DNA of 64,000 nucleotides from Pectinophora gossypiella. Taxonomy: Eukaryota; Arthropoda; Insecta; Lepidoptera; Gelechiidae. The stretch lies in NCBI RefSeq assembly GCF_024362695.1, contig NC_065410.1:1174001-1238000 (forward strand), in the 5' to 3' direction. The notes beneath the pieces are model-generated. The model was not told where the DNA came from, did not search any database, and saw only the letters and a list, made by a program, of their open reading frames with translations. Within the stretch, counting starts at the first letter, position 1. The number at the start of each line of letters is the position of its first letter. Below, one piece after another: positions 44,101 through 59,400 of this stretch. A program made the translations under genes and the position numbers.

Positions 44101-47100
44101 CTCAGTGAGCTCAAATTACAAGCGACGCCAAGCCTCTCTCTAATCTGTTCTATATCCAGAATCAATTTACGTACAGCCTCGTATTTTTAAAGATTCCTAA
44201 GCTCGATACGAGAGTACCCGTAATGAAATTGAAACGATGGAAAAGGCAATTTCAGTCGTTACGGAAATGGCGTTTATGGAATATTCAGCATCGGAAAGTA
44301 ACGTAATGGAGTACTGAAAGCTGATACTATTCTTGTCCCAAAAGAGATGGTTACATGAAATTACTTTTAAAAGCCCAACGACTCGTGTAGACAGTTTGCA
44401 GAGTAACATACTATAAAAGGTATTAGTGACATCGTAACGAATACTGAGGGGGATGATTCAGCTCATGATACTGAGTTGGTATCAAGTGGAACTTCCTGTA
44501 GGAAAATTCATGAAAACATTTTAGAATTAAAAATAATTTAATACTTTGGCGATGGAAAATTCCACTGCATTAACTAACACTAAATACAAATTATACCCCG
44601 TACAAGTACATACAGTCATGAGCAATATAATGTACCCACTTTAGGACTCTGTCGCACTAACATATTTGACATTTAGTGAGACTTATAGTTCAATTTCTCA
44701 AAAAAGTTAATGTGACATGGTACCAAAGTGTATACATAAATGCTCGTGACCGTACAGGTAGCCATAAGAGTATGTATGGATGTTAGTGACACCGTAACGA
44801 ATACTGAGGGGGCTGATTCAGACCATGATTCTGAGTCGATATCAAGTGGAATTTTCTGTCGGAAAATTCATGAAAGTAGTTTTTTCTAAAACTATTTACA
44901 GTTTCAAACTTTTGCGACGGAAAATTCCACTTGATGTCAACTCAAAATTATGATTCATCATCCCTTAGTTTTCGTTACGATGTCACTGACACCTTGTATA
45001 TCAATGGTTTGACGGGGCTAAGAAGACCAGGATTCGAGTAGAAATTGCTACAAAGTCTAATGAAATACTGTTTATAAAACGTCAAATAATATAAAAATAT
45101 TCATAAGCGTGTTTATTATACGTGTCTAAATGACGACCCATCTGACCTACAAAAACTTGTTAGTCTGCCTCTGGAACTTGTTTATGTACCTTCTGCGTTT
45201 GCGTCATCATCACCAGCCCATTAACGTCCCCACTGCTGGGGCACGGGCCTTCCCTATGGATGGATAGGGAGATCGGGCCTTAAACCACCACGCGGGCCCA
45301 GTGCGGATTGGTGGTTATTAACGACTGCTAATGCAGCCGGGACCAACGGCTTAACGTGCCTTCCGAAGCACGGAGGAGCTCCAGATAAAAACTTTTTTTT
45401 TGTGGTCACCCATCCTATGACCGGTCTTTGCGAAAGTTGCTTAACTTCAACAATCGCAGACCGAGCGCGTTTACCGCTGCGCCACCGAGCTCCTCAGAGC
45501 TGCGTTTGCGTAATCTTTGATAATTATCTAAGACCCAATTTTTTTTTTATTTTGACATGAATTAATCAATTCAAGACTAAAGATGAACTCCGCGCCATGA
45601 CAATTCATTCAGCGCTTATCGCTATCGACCCACTAGGGTCGATTAATTCTTTCAAATATTTTTCCTCTCAGACGACGCTCTGAGCCGAGGTTCGCGCCCA
45701 ACTGGGCACCCTCAGGGCTGTTGTCTTAAACGTTGTACCGGGTGAGAGCCTTCAGCGCTCCCCATTTGTCCGGCCAAGTAGTTAATGCCATCTGCGGCAA
45801 ATCTACAATAAGTCACGTCAAAAAAAAAAAAGCACCATGACAAGTTATAATAATGATGAGGGACTGTCCAGTTGATGTTCATCAAAAACAATATAGATGG
45901 CGTTGTACATCTGTAATGTGATAGTTACCTATTTTCTCGTTACTCGGGTACATAATTATTCCAAGATACGCATATAAAAATAATTGTTGCTTGATATTTG
46001 GATCACATTATGTATAGAATTATATTGCTACCTATGTAGATTCTCTTTATTTTGATCAGAATAGTAATGAGTGGAAGATGTAAATAAATTAAAGTAGAAT
46101 TTAGAGGTTTAGAACCTGGGATTCTAACCCGTGACACTACTGAAAAAAGGTATATTTCCATGAAATTCTTCCTAATAGTTATGTTTAGAAGACAGCGGTG
46201 GTCTCGTATCTCGCAAGCAAAGTTCAGTAGACCACGGCAATCTAAACATCACTATTCGGAAGAACTTCAGAGCATACCTATTTTCTTTCTAATTGGATCA
46301 CACCTAGCCACGCCGGTAAACAGGGGGATTATGGCCACATGGAACCGATTCATCTAAGAAAGCAATATTGCTAGTAGATAGTAGACTTAAGAAAAATATT
46401 TGATCTGATCTGAAGCGGTCAGGTACGCAGGATATATTAAGGTGCGCAGACGTTCGCGCAAAACGCAGGCGCACACACTCGTCTTACCCCTCCTTGCTTC
46501 AGTGGAACGGAAAACCGATACGACTGAAGGAGAGGTCAGGTGATGTGTCTGGCCGACGATAACTATTTGCCCTCTATCGTCGCCCTAGGCCATCCACCTT
46601 GCCTTGCTGAGTCGCCAAGTCAGCCAAGCCCTTTTGCATATCTGCATTGCTCACCGTAACAGACTTTATGCGCTTTGCGCGAGGGAAGCGCATACGAAAC
46701 TTGTTCACCGAAGTAGCAAGCCCCTCATCCAGGTTTAGCCCGTGCGCCGACACGGTTTGCCAGGGTGTGGAGCTGCACGCATCACAGCTACTTGGAGCCA
46801 CTGGAGAGAGTTTGTGGTCTAACAACAGAATTAACACTTCTCTGTCACTTCCATAGAAGTCGGCTGGCAGAGATAGGCGTTATTAACCCACTACACTTAT
46901 TTTATGATGTGTGTATAAATGGTATAGATGGAAGAGGAAGGCATAGATTGATGAGATTAGAAGAAGCAAAAGTGGTGTATAAGAATCGTAGTGGAATTCC
47001 GTGGTGTCTGTCCCAATTCCCTACCCCTATCTGATGAGTATGTACGTGCCTAAATACTTACTCACTTCATATTGTATCCGCCTCAAACGGAAATAATACC

Positions 47101-47468
47101 AGGTGTAAAAATATAGGTGTATAAATAAATATTTAGATGTTTATTAGATAAGGGGGTTAAAAACACATCGAAGCAATTCATCTAAGAAAGCAATATTGCT
47201 ATTTGACATTTGTTTGCATTGCGCACTTACTTTTACATGCGCAAATGTCAAATTGCAATATTGCTTTCTTAGATGAATTGGTTCGATGTGCCCATTTTAA
47301 CCCTCCAGGTCGTTCAAACACGTGAATGCCCCCAGTTCTCCGTTGACGATGAATTGCGCTTACTTGGCATCGATCCAAATATTTCCCGATACAATCACAA
47401 CACACTGAGTCGTTAGAACATTCCTAACTCTGTTCTACTAGATATTGGAAGAGTCCCATGACACAATT

Positions 47469-47499
<31 letters not shown>

Positions 47500-50400
47500 A
47501 CACGCACACCTTTCATCTTCCTTTTCAAATGTTTAATTGTTATATACCTATACAAGTATGTACTAAATAAGGACAATTTATTTGGCTAATTTGTTATTAT
47601 CCGTTGGGAACAGGCGCTGCATGCTGAGATACAGGTTTCACCTAGTTCGGCTGCAGAGGCTTATTACCTTACCTGTTATAAATATATAAAAAAAAAAAAA
47701 CAATTAAAGGAAAAAAAGCCGGTCAAATGCAAGTCGTACTCGGGGTCGGGGTCGTTAGTGATGAATGTATCAAAAAGGTTCTGTTTAGCATTGATATTTC
47801 AGCCAGAGACTGCTTAGGCACGCGAAATCTATCGATTGAGTGCCGACGATGGTATGCCAATCATTTTTGTACGAACGGGTCTGTTCGGCCTAGACTGGCC
47901 TAGATCTGTCATCTTTTGCGAACCTGTCATAGCTGAGTCTTCAGTTTTCGTATTGAGAATTTCAAAGTTACGTAAGCCCCTTTTATTTCGTTTTGCATCA
48001 ACACTTTTTAGTATTTTTCTAAACAATTTAAAAATTGTTGTGAATTCAGCTTTACGAGACTGAATGCTGAATCAGTAGCAATATATTTGGATTTGAATTT
48101 ATTAATCATTTACATATACATATATAAGATAGATATCAACAGTAGTCCACGAAAATCGATGGATAGGTATATGTAATCTTCTATCGTGTGAGTTGTGAGG
48201 TGAATTACCAACCTCATCAACCCTGGTATCAGGGTTATTATTGAGTCGCCAAAAGCCCCTGACATGGCTCATATAACGCCTACTTACTTACATCAGTGAG
48301 TAGTAACCGGGGCCAACGGCTTAGCGTGCCTTCCGAAGCACGGATCATCTTACTTTCGGACATACAGGTGATCCGCCTGCATTGTCCTAACCAAACTAGG
48401 GATCCCAAAGTGATTTTTGTGATCCCACCGGGATTCGAACCCGGGACCTCCGGATCGTGAGCACAACGCTTAACCACTGGACCACGGAGGCAGTAAGATA
48501 AAATTAAAAACACGATATTAAAATACTCACTTGTAACCCGCTAAGATGTTCATCAGAGTACTCTTGCCTGCTCCAGAAGGCCCCATGATGGCGGTCAGCT
48601 CTCCAGACCTGAACGTTCCATTGATACACTTCAACAGAGCTTTGTACCCTCTCTTTCTCCCTTCACTGACAGAGTAAGAGAGGTCAGAGAACTCTATGTC
48701 CACTGGTGGGCGTTTGGGCAGGTGTGTGAGAGTTGCCATTGGCTTCTTCTGGTCTCCAAGGCCGTTGGGAATCTTCGGCACCAGGCCTGTCATTGATGCG
48801 CCCGCGCCGCCGTTGCATAGGTTCATTTGTGAGCCACTGGAAAGAAACAGAATAAAAATGTTAAAAATAATCTGCATAGAAACTTACTTAGTGTTAAAAA
48901 ATTACAGTGCGCAAGTCCGACTTGCAACTACAATGATGTAGGGGATAGGCCCCTCTACCCCTTCGGGGATGCAGGCGTCATGCAATGTTACGATTACCTA
49001 TTAATACGCGTTCTTTTGAAACATGATATCATTCCGCCGTTTCCATAACAAATGAAAATAAAAAATATATATATTAAAATATTCGATTAAGTACTGTAGT
49101 TTTATATTGACAACAAAACAATGCAATATGAAGCTCATACATACAATATTGAATCATAAGAATTTAAATGAGCGATGAATCATGCGCATCGCGCATCTGC
49201 AATCAATCTCGGAAACGGAAGCCGCCATATTGATATTTGGCTGAACAAAAAAAACCGTTTCAAATTCACGGTTATAAAAATGTTATGTGACACTGTGGTC
49301 CTGTGATTCATCGGCTTGCTTCTCAAACAAGTAGCACTAGTTTGAACCCTGGTACCGGATTTGCACCAATGAGTTATTAATGCAGTTTTTCCTAACACAG
49401 TTGGCAGTATAGTCAGTGATACTATAGCTCAGCAGAGTACAAACTCTGCACATACTGGCCTTTCGTTCTGACCGTAATCATTTTAAATTACGAAATTCTC
49501 GTTCCATTCCGCATTTCCTTTCATTTTACACTCTTTTGACTCACTGCATCCCCGACCTTCATAAAAACAACACAAGTATTATTATACTGTTTAGGGCCGT
49601 GCCCTCTAATTCTTGATTCTTTTGTGAAGTGTGTATATTGTAAACTATGTATATTCCTATACTGTTTGTGAAGTGCTTTTAATAAACTGTATATATTCCT
49701 GCTTGCTTCTAATTTATCATCGTTATCACCGATCATTCCCCTACTCTGCCGGCACGTCGGGATACCATATCCTCACCACCCAGCGTGCCGCAATAAGACC
49801 ACCTATTATTAAGTTGGTTTAACAGAAAGCTCGGTGAAATGTAGGTACTCAGTTCACGATGTACCTCTGACTATCTCAATTGAGATATAGTCGTCTTCTT
49901 CTTCTTATCATGTGGGTTGTGAGGTGAATTACCAACCTCATCAACCCTGGTGTCAGGGTTATAATTGAGCCGCCAAAGGCCCCTGATATGGCGTAAGCTT
50001 ATGTCATATTATTAGGGTTATATTCTTACTCGTTCTCTTCTCTTCTCGTTCTCTATTGATGACTTGTAACTCTGTCTACCCCTATAGGAGTACTAGCGTA
50101 ACTTTATTGTGAACAGAACAGCAGGCTTAGCACCGTAAGCGCGCGACTATTTCTCGCCTCGACACACGTCACCCGTCACTCTCTCACAGTACTGCACAGA
50201 AAGAGACAGATGATCTCTGTCGCGGCGAGAAAGAGTCGCGTGCTTACGGTGCTAAGCCCAGAGAACATCGTAGTCATCACAATAATATTTACGTTTAATT
50301 TACGGCTCATCTCAAATATTTTCAAGTTTCACTTCTTAGAAGCAATTTACACACTTTATAACGGTGAGTCAATGACACACAAATCTTCGTGCAAACATGC

Positions 50401-53400
50401 TTCATAACAAGCGAAATCATTACACTACTCACTAAAGGACATTCTCACTAGGCGACGGTGGTGGCGCTACCAACAAATTTACTGATATTTTTGTATTGTT
50501 ACTGTCTTCTTCTCTTCTTCTAATCATTTCATTCCCTTTTGGGATGTAGGGTTCGAATCCCGATGGGAAGAAATAAAAAAAAATCCCTTTGTGATCCCTA
50601 AGCAAGCGGCAAGCGTTGACGGGATATTGAAAAACGGATATCAGATTAATTTATTTTTTATATACGCATTTCAGAAGAGCCTAATGCGCTGAATCGCGAG
50701 AAAATGTAAATAAGATAATATACAAAAAAAAAAACAAGCAATAAAAAAACTATACACAGTAGTACACGAAAAATAACAAAAATAAAATTATTACGTAAAC
50801 TAACACAAAAAACAGTGGCAGTCACACACACACACACACAAATATACACAGGCCCACACCTCTATCAACCTATTAAATCAATCGACAGTGGGACTAATAG
50901 GTTGATTTATGAATTATCATAAATAGGCTGTTTATGTTACGTTCACGTGAGTATATTGATAAAAATAAAAATGTAGAACCACAGTCGACTACGAACCCTA
51001 TTGGGAATACAAGGTGTTAGTGACATGGTAACGAATACTGATGATTCAAACCATAATTCTGTGTTAATATCAAGTGAAATTTTTCGTCGTATTTTTTTTT
51101 TGTTTTTTTTGTTATTATTTTCAATTCTATACTTTTGCGATGGCAAATTCCACTTGAGATTAACCCAGAATAATGAGCTGAAACATCCCCCTCAGTATTT
51201 GTTACGATGTCATCATGTACAAGTACATACACGCAGCCATACTAGTAGATAGGGTGTTAGTGACATCGTAACACATAAATACTGAGGGGGATAATTCAGA
51301 TTTGATATCAAGTGGATTTTCCTGTCAGAAAATTCATGAAAATTTTAGTGTTTTTTTATTATTTTATATTCCATACTTTTCGGACGGAAAATTCCACTTA
51401 ATATCAACTTTGACTCATGGCCAGATTCATCCCTCAAAGTTTTCGTTACGATGACACTAACACCCTGTATAGTGAGTTTGTGATGTTATGAAATCTGCAA
51501 AGCCTTGTAGTTGCGTGCGTGATTTCATACAAAATCAATAACAAGCCACAAATACACAAAGTTTATACCACACATAATACCTCCTACATTTTCTAAAGAA
51601 ATATTGTATGAAAAAATCATATTTCTCTGTCCAGACAAGCATAACATATAAAGAATGACAGGAGCCAAGTAGAATGATTTATGAAACAAAAAAGTGGATA
51701 AAATATTATGTATTTTGTATACACTTTACCACAAAGTAGGTATATTTATAAGGCTTTTTCTCTATTAGGTATATTCAACAATACATCACACATTCGATAA
51801 CATAACATTTTCAAGTTGTTACAAACGTTTGAACTTTCACCAAATAATGTAAAATATCAATGGAGTATCTATACGTGTTACATCTTTTCAAGAATATTAA
51901 GGGTTGGATAATCGACAGGCGTACAATTTATGGAACACACATAAATAGGAAGAAATTTAAACAACCCACTTAAAATTTTATATATTGACCTATCGGCAAT
52001 GCTAGGGAGGTAGAGAGTTATTACTCGACATAATTAGGTTGGCAGCAGTTTGAGTTGCATATTAGCAAAATACCTATTTGATTCGCCTGGCTTATTCATT
52101 AATTCACTCATTCATTCGAAAATTGTCAGCTGTCAATCATCCGTCCCTTTTCTTTTCGGCGAATATGAAAATAACAGGTATAATCTAAAATCAAATTAGA
52201 AAGCGTCTGCAGGAATTAGGATAAATGTCTACAGTTTACATACATTTTTCCACCATAACAACCGTAAGCGCGACAAAATTCTATATCTATAACAACATTT
52301 ATGTCTTTGCGCTGGTGACGTTTATTTGTACTCCACCTGACGCATCCAGAAACCACTCAGCAATATTGATGGCCAACAAATAAACGCCTACGTAATATCG
52401 TCATTATTCCATTCTCCCGCAGTACCTACACACATCTTCTATCGTGTGGATTGTGAGGTGAATTACCAACCCCATCAACCCTGGTGTCAGGGTTATTACA
52501 GAACCGCCAAAGGCCCCTGACATCACTCATATAACAACTACTTACTTAAATCAGTAAGTAGTAACCGGTATCAACGGCTTAACGTGGACAATCAGGGGAT
52601 AACCCTGTAATGTCCTAACCAAACTAGTGACCGCAAAGTAATTTTTATGATATGTCACCACCGGTAGGTAATCGAACCCGGGACCTCCGGATCGTGAGCC
52701 CAACGCTCAACCACTGGACGTCAATATGACTAAAATGATACAAGATCTCACGGTTACAATATGTCACCGGAAGCAAAAAACACGTCTTGAGAGATTCGGC
52801 CAATAGTCGTAGGACGGTTTGTAGGGAGTGCTGGTAATTATAATAAAACCCCACACAAATAATTGAATGAACTATTACATAGGATATTATATTAAATTAC
52901 AAGATCCAAACATTGAGACGCGATGGTTTGCTCGCGCTAGAGATGTGACTGACCATAAATGGTAGACTATTAGGTATGTCCCATACACGGTTGTCCTCAT
53001 AAACATTTTTCGTTGCATTTATTTAACAAAAGTTCGAAACTACGGTAAACTACGGTAACGGTACCAATCGCGGCGCGAGCGATAGCGCAAGCATACATAC
53101 CCCACTGTTCTCAAAATTTCTTCCTTGTTTTCCAAGAATCCGTATTTCATCTAGAAAATCCATACTCTGGCTTCCGCGGAAGCGGCGTGGTATAGCGGGA
53201 ATAACTAAATACGTCGCATAGTACATGAGTTTGGCATCGTGCCAACTTAACGATTACGAAACTGTTTTGATGGAATCTTTTGGACATAGTGTATCATAAT
53301 ATAAAACAAAGTCACTTTTTCTGTGCCTATATCCATATGTACGCTTAAATCTTTAAAACTACGCAACGGATTTCTATGCGGTTTTTTTTTAATAGATAGA

Positions 53401-56400
53401 GTGATTCAAGAGGAAGGTTTATAATATATGTATAATAACACCCATTAAATAGTGGAGAAATGCTGTTAGTTTTGAGGTTTTCAATGTGATGTAGTAAATA
53501 ATTTCATTTTTTCCTCAGCTTTGCACCCGAGCGAAGCCGGGGCGGGTCGCTAGTACCTTATATAGTTCAGAGGTTCAGTGGCACTCTCAAGAAATGTAAT
53601 TGTACTGCTGTTAATTCTAAAGCTACGTGTCTACTAGAGCTAAATTAAAACTACCGTACTGCAATGTAGGGGGGTGGGAAGAATAATACACTCTTTGTAT
53701 CCTGATATGTAACTGATACATTGATATTTAAGATGGTCCTTTGATACAGCACAATACTTCTCTCTGCTGCTATTTTTTTTTTGACTGAAGTGTTCGGTGT
53801 CGCGAGCTGATTGGCTGCCTCTATGGCTAGTGTAATCGGGTCGTCGAGGTGGTATATTACGGCCTTCGGACGCCGATACTTTACCGTCCCTAAGCGGGAT
53901 GTATTCGGAAGCCGCAACTACCAGGGGATTTGAGTGGTGCGGAGCAGAATCGAAAAAACGTATTGAAGTTAATTTGAGCCATTGGGCAATGGTTGGCAGA
54001 TCTAGGTCAATGTGCAGGTTTTCATTGCGAAGGAACCACGGAGCTCCCGTGGCTTTCCGCATGAAACGATTTTGTATTACCTGTAGACGGTGAATTTGAG
54101 AGGGACTCGCGTGAGGGAAAACTACCCCTGCATGATCGGACGGAGCAGCAGCTCTCTGCTGCTACTGTCCGTATATGGTACAACTATTCTGGTTATTGCT
54201 TAATGTTTTATGCTTTCTATTAGCTATTATTTTTTGGACTACCTCATACGCTTCAGAATTTTATGCTTTTTATTTATCGTTACAGGTACGTAAACATTCA
54301 CGGCTCTACCACAAAATAATATTTAGAATATTAAGAATGAAAGCCAAAGAAAGTTCAAGCGAATTATTTGAAAATCGGAATCACTTTTGCTTAACATTCC
54401 ACTTAAACAGTGTCTAAGTGTTATTCACCGCATTGTCATAAAACCATTATTTACCTTATTAAAACAAAATTAGATGTGTATCTATAATTAAAAATATGCT
54501 AATTATAATATCCTTGAAGAAATCGTTTGGTAAGGTAGATACGTTCTCCCGGTATCGGAATGTTAAGTCTGAAAACTTTGAAATTAATTTACTTCTGCAA
54601 AAGTTTTATAAGTACTGTAAGAAACCGTAATTTATATGAAGGGCGAAAAATAATGGAAAAGTAAGTTTTCTACGCAACCAAAATATTTACTTACTCAGAC
54701 CAAGACAAACAATCTCGTATTGCGAAAACAAATCATTCGATATTGTATACACAGAAACCAAAGGCTCATAAATAATTCACCTCCAATTCTAATACTCGGA
54801 TAAAAGGTAATTTACCAATACGAGTACCTACGTTGTTGGAGGCGTTAACAATAATATTTGCAAACAAACTGAAAATGAAACTTGAGTTTATGAAAGTAAA
54901 TCTAAACACGTCATTATAGTAGAATAATTAACTTCTGCACGTTCTGCACGGCAAACACTCCGCGAGCAGCGCGACATAAATCAAGGATTTAGACCACGAA
55001 ATAGAAAAAAAAGTTAGAAGGGCCAATGGAGTTCGAAACGCGTGCCATAGTATATACTTCAACTTTGCACTCCAATCGTCCGCAAACTTTACGACGCACG
55101 GAGCTCCGCGAAAATATATTAATAGGTCGTTTAGTATAATATAACCTACAGGACAATAAGTCAAATATCAACTATCATGCAAGGAGATCATTTCTTATCA
55201 TAGAAAAGCTAGAAACCTTAGTACTGTTGAACCGGCGAAAGCGGTTCTCATCATACAAAATGCGTGTTAGGGCCTTTCTAAGCCCTTTCTTCTATTCCGT
55301 GATTTCGACCAATAGATGCAGCGAATGCTATCTACATGGATAGACGTCGTAACGTTCACTTGGCCCTTCCAACCTCTTTCTTTTATTCCGTGGACGACAC
55401 CCAGACAGATGCGCTTGTACGATAACGTCAATGTGTAGTGTCTGTGTAAAAAGAGGTTTTTTATCCACAAATGTGGTCAATTACTGCATGAGCAATATGG
55501 CCGCCTGATGTGCCTTTCTGTATCTGTTGTGCTTATTTCTGTATCTTTTGTCCATTATGCTCAAAAAGTATTTTATCAAATCAAATCAAATACAGGGTGT
55601 TAGTGACATCGTAACGAAAACTTCGAGGTATGATTCAGGCCATGATTCTGAGTTGATATCAAGTGGAATTTTCCGTCGCAAAATTCATGTTATTTTTAGT
55701 TTTTTGAATTATTTTCAATTCTATACTATTGCGATCGAAAATTCCAATTGATATTAACTCAGAAATTAAAAGTAAACTAAAGTAATTTAGTAGTGTAGTT
55801 TGGGTAGTTTTATCAATCTATCTAAAATTTATTTTCTCATGATAGGCGACCATTTGACAAACAATCTCACTCGATGGTAAGTGATAACGTAGTTGAGGAT
55901 TTGATGTGGTGGTGGTGATACACGATTACCTATTTAGGTAGTTATTCTATTAAAAAAAAACATTTTAGGTTTTAGGAAGTAATTAAGTGGAATTATGCAC
56001 ACTGCTAGGGAGTGGAATTCTCTGCCGTCTTCTGTATTTCCGAATGCATATAACCCGGGTGCTTTTAAGGCCAGAGTGAACAGGCACCTTCTGCGAGCTC
56101 GATCTTAGGCCTTATTAATGCCTTCGGGCAAGTCTGGGGCCAAGAGCAAACCAATCAGAGGTAAAAAGAACCCGTAGTGTCTGCCTCTACCATAGGGGAA
56201 TAGGCGTGGTAAATTCGTATGTAAGTATTATATTAATACAAGTTCATTACACTTAGCTAATCAATACGGTGTTCCATATTTCTAGTTTCTAGTAAGTTCT
56301 ACAGAGGAGGTTCTGCATGTGAAATTAAAAAAGTTTCCAACTCGCTTACCCTGGTAAATAAATGCAGTCTAGATAAAAATGTTAATGTCTGCGCTCGTCG

Positions 56401-59400
56401 AGAGTTCGTGAGATACTGGCAAAATTTATCACGCGACAGTTTAGCAGTTACTTACTCCGAGAAATTTGTTAAGCATTTTTCGCGGGTTTTGACTAGGGAT
56501 GACCCGTGGTAGTCAGAAGAACGCTTGACTCTCACTACAAGGTCGCAGGTTCAAATCTCAGCACGGGCATAAACCAACGATTTTCTTATTTGTTCTCGAA
56601 TCCACGTTTGGATCAAATGTTTATCACGTGCTCAGCGGTGAAAGAAAACAACGTGAGGATTATTTAAAGGATATTTCTGAGAAATGCATTTTCGGAGGTA
56701 TGTGATTTCAGAACAGTGTATGTGACCTAACCTGTATTGGGTTAGTTAGTAGGTTACTTTACTGAATTATAAAATCCTCTCCGTTCCAACCTCGTGTGAA
56801 TAAAGTAATAAACCTAAGTAGATTATGTCATTTAACTTTCTACTTTTCTAACGTTATAACATTATTTTAGAGTAGATATGTACGTAAATTACATGTGTAT
56901 GAACATAGAAAGAAAAATATATTTTATCACTACATAGTATAAAACAAAGTCGCTTTTTCTGTCCTCTTGTACGCTTAAATCTTTAAAACTACGCAACGGA
57001 TTTTGATGCGGTTTTTTTTAATAGATAGAGTAATTCAACAGGAAGGTTTATATGTATAATAACATCTATTAAATAGTGGAGAAATGCTGTTATTTTTGAG
57101 ATTTTTAATGTGATGTCGTAAATAATTTCATTTTTTCCTCAGCATTGCACCCGAGCGAAGCAAGTACGTAGTGGATAATTTGTAATAATAATATTTAAAC
57201 CATAATTATAATAATTAAAATGTCTATTTAAAGTATCTATTTTTGAATATAACGATGTGTAATTTAAAAAATTTCTAAAATACGCTGGAAGCAAATGTAG
57301 ACAATAAATGAATGTAGAAGGCCGTGATAGCCCAGTTGGTAGAACGCTTGACTCTCACTTTGAGGTCGCACGTTCGAATCCCAGCATAGGCCTAAACCAA
57401 CGATTTTACAATTTATTTTCGAAGTCTAGTTTGACTCATCAATTATTATCACGTGGTAAGGAAATCGTGGCTCACATTCCCGAAAAATGCATTTTCGGAG
57501 GTATGTGACCTAACCTTTATTGAGCTGGTTTTCCCTTCGTGGGTTGGAAGGTCGGACAGGCAGTCGCTTCTCTAAAAAACCGGGCCTATCAAATCTTCAG
57601 GTTAGGTAAGCGGACCCTGTGAAAAACGGAATAACGCTAGGGCGATGATGATGATGACGTTGGAAGCAAATGTCTAGGCATTAAGTGACCAGCACTTATT
57701 GAGCACCATTTCAACCTAAAATACGCCGACGATATACGAGTGACCGGCGATTCAACTTTATCTTTCTAAAACTTTTACTTGCTATATCTATCAACTTTTA
57801 TTGAGGGCAAACTTACAAAGGTCAAACAACCATTATATAAAACATGTAAAAATGTCATCTGAGTGTGTTACGATATTGCGATACGTATTCAGACCTTCCT
57901 AACTTCTTAACCCGTCCGAAAGGCTCAAAAGGTCACTGGGTATTTTCCGCTGTGTAACTTTTGTGACCCTCAGCCTGGTTACATAGTCAAGTTGATGGTA
58001 AGCTCGGTTCATAAGCGCGCTGATAAACCGCGCGACTGTGTAACCCATAACCCATGTAAGCCATATGTTACCATTGGTGTAACCTGATAATAAATATCAG
58101 TGCGGTTCACACAGTTGCACGGTAACGAGTATTGACCATAAAATACATACATACATAAACTCACGCCCATAATCCCTAACGGGGTGAGCAGAGCCGCCAG
58201 TAATCAAAAGCAACTTGCAGCCACTGTTGATACGATGTCGTAAGCTGGATATGATAAACCTTATGGTGATAAGGGATCAGCCTATCGCCCATGAGTCCAT
58301 CATGTTAGAGGACACAATCCCCATGTCGGTATTTCCGACATGCCCGGGAAGACAAACAGCTGAACGTATTCTATGTTTTTTATTTGCTCCCAGAACAGCA
58401 TAGAAGCACTGTTGACCATAAGGGTCATAATTCATCATCATCATCAATTTAAGAGCCACGCTCTTGTCGGTGTAGCATTTTCCATTCCAGTCTATCAAAG
58501 GCCAATTCCTTGACTTCCCTATAAGACACGACGTTAACCTTTTCTTTAATCTGTTCCATGTAAGCTCTTCTTGGTCTTCCCCTTCCTCTCTTTCCTTCTA
58601 GCTTTCCTTCTATGATGTTTTTAATGAATTCGTCGTGTCTTATTAGGTGTCCAAGGGTCATAATTGTCCCACTAAGATACCATAGTGGTAACATAGTGGA
58701 CACAAGTAACACAACACGAACCAATTGTTCATGTATATCGGCAGAGCTGAACGCGCGCGCATGGCATCTCCCGTCTATAATTTCTCTGGTCGTCGCCTCG
58801 TCAGTGTCTACGACCACGTTCAGGTACCTACTAGCTGCCGGAAAAACAAACATATGACAATGTACTGAGCGTTCTCGGCGAAGCGTTTTTGCAGGAGTTC
58901 ATTTGAATTGTAGCGACACATATGGCGGGTGACGTGGCGGGCGACGTGGCGTAGGTGACGCGGCGGGCGACGCGGCGTAGGTGACGCGGCGTAGGTGAGA
59001 CGGCGGGCGACACGGCAAGTGACGCGGTGGGTGACGTGGTCAGAACCGATATGTCACTAAACTGCGCGCGCTGCTGCCTGCATGAACGAAGAAAACGCTT
59101 GACGCCTCCCGCACTGCGCCGTTTTGTTGGTCGCGCCATCAACAAAATGTATAAAATTGACACTTGGTGTCCTGTTAGTTCTGCGACCAACAAGATACCG
59201 ACGACCTTAGAGAGATTAAAGACGGGAGTTGACGCGCACACGCCTCCATATATAAACTATATGAACAATCGGTTTCATGTTTTATTTTTTGTGTGACGTT
59301 TTTGTTTTGATAAGCGTTTATATTATAAAGAAGTTGATTGCCTCATATGAGCGCGCGGCAGTGAGTAGATGTGAATCTTCCCCTAAAAAGTGACGAAAAA

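Noticed and set aside
46574..46837. 87-codon minus ORF as a host exon
   Set aside because: No acceptor/donor phase partner and no recognised domain; more likely decayed element sequence.
58449..58853. 134-codon ORF as a host gene
   Set aside because: The C-terminal half is a LINE reverse-transcriptase tail repeated at 24944 and 59691; the N-terminal half is unrelated flank.
58918..59047. CRISPR array
   Set aside because: Units are short, contiguous and imperfect with no spacers; eukaryotic context.
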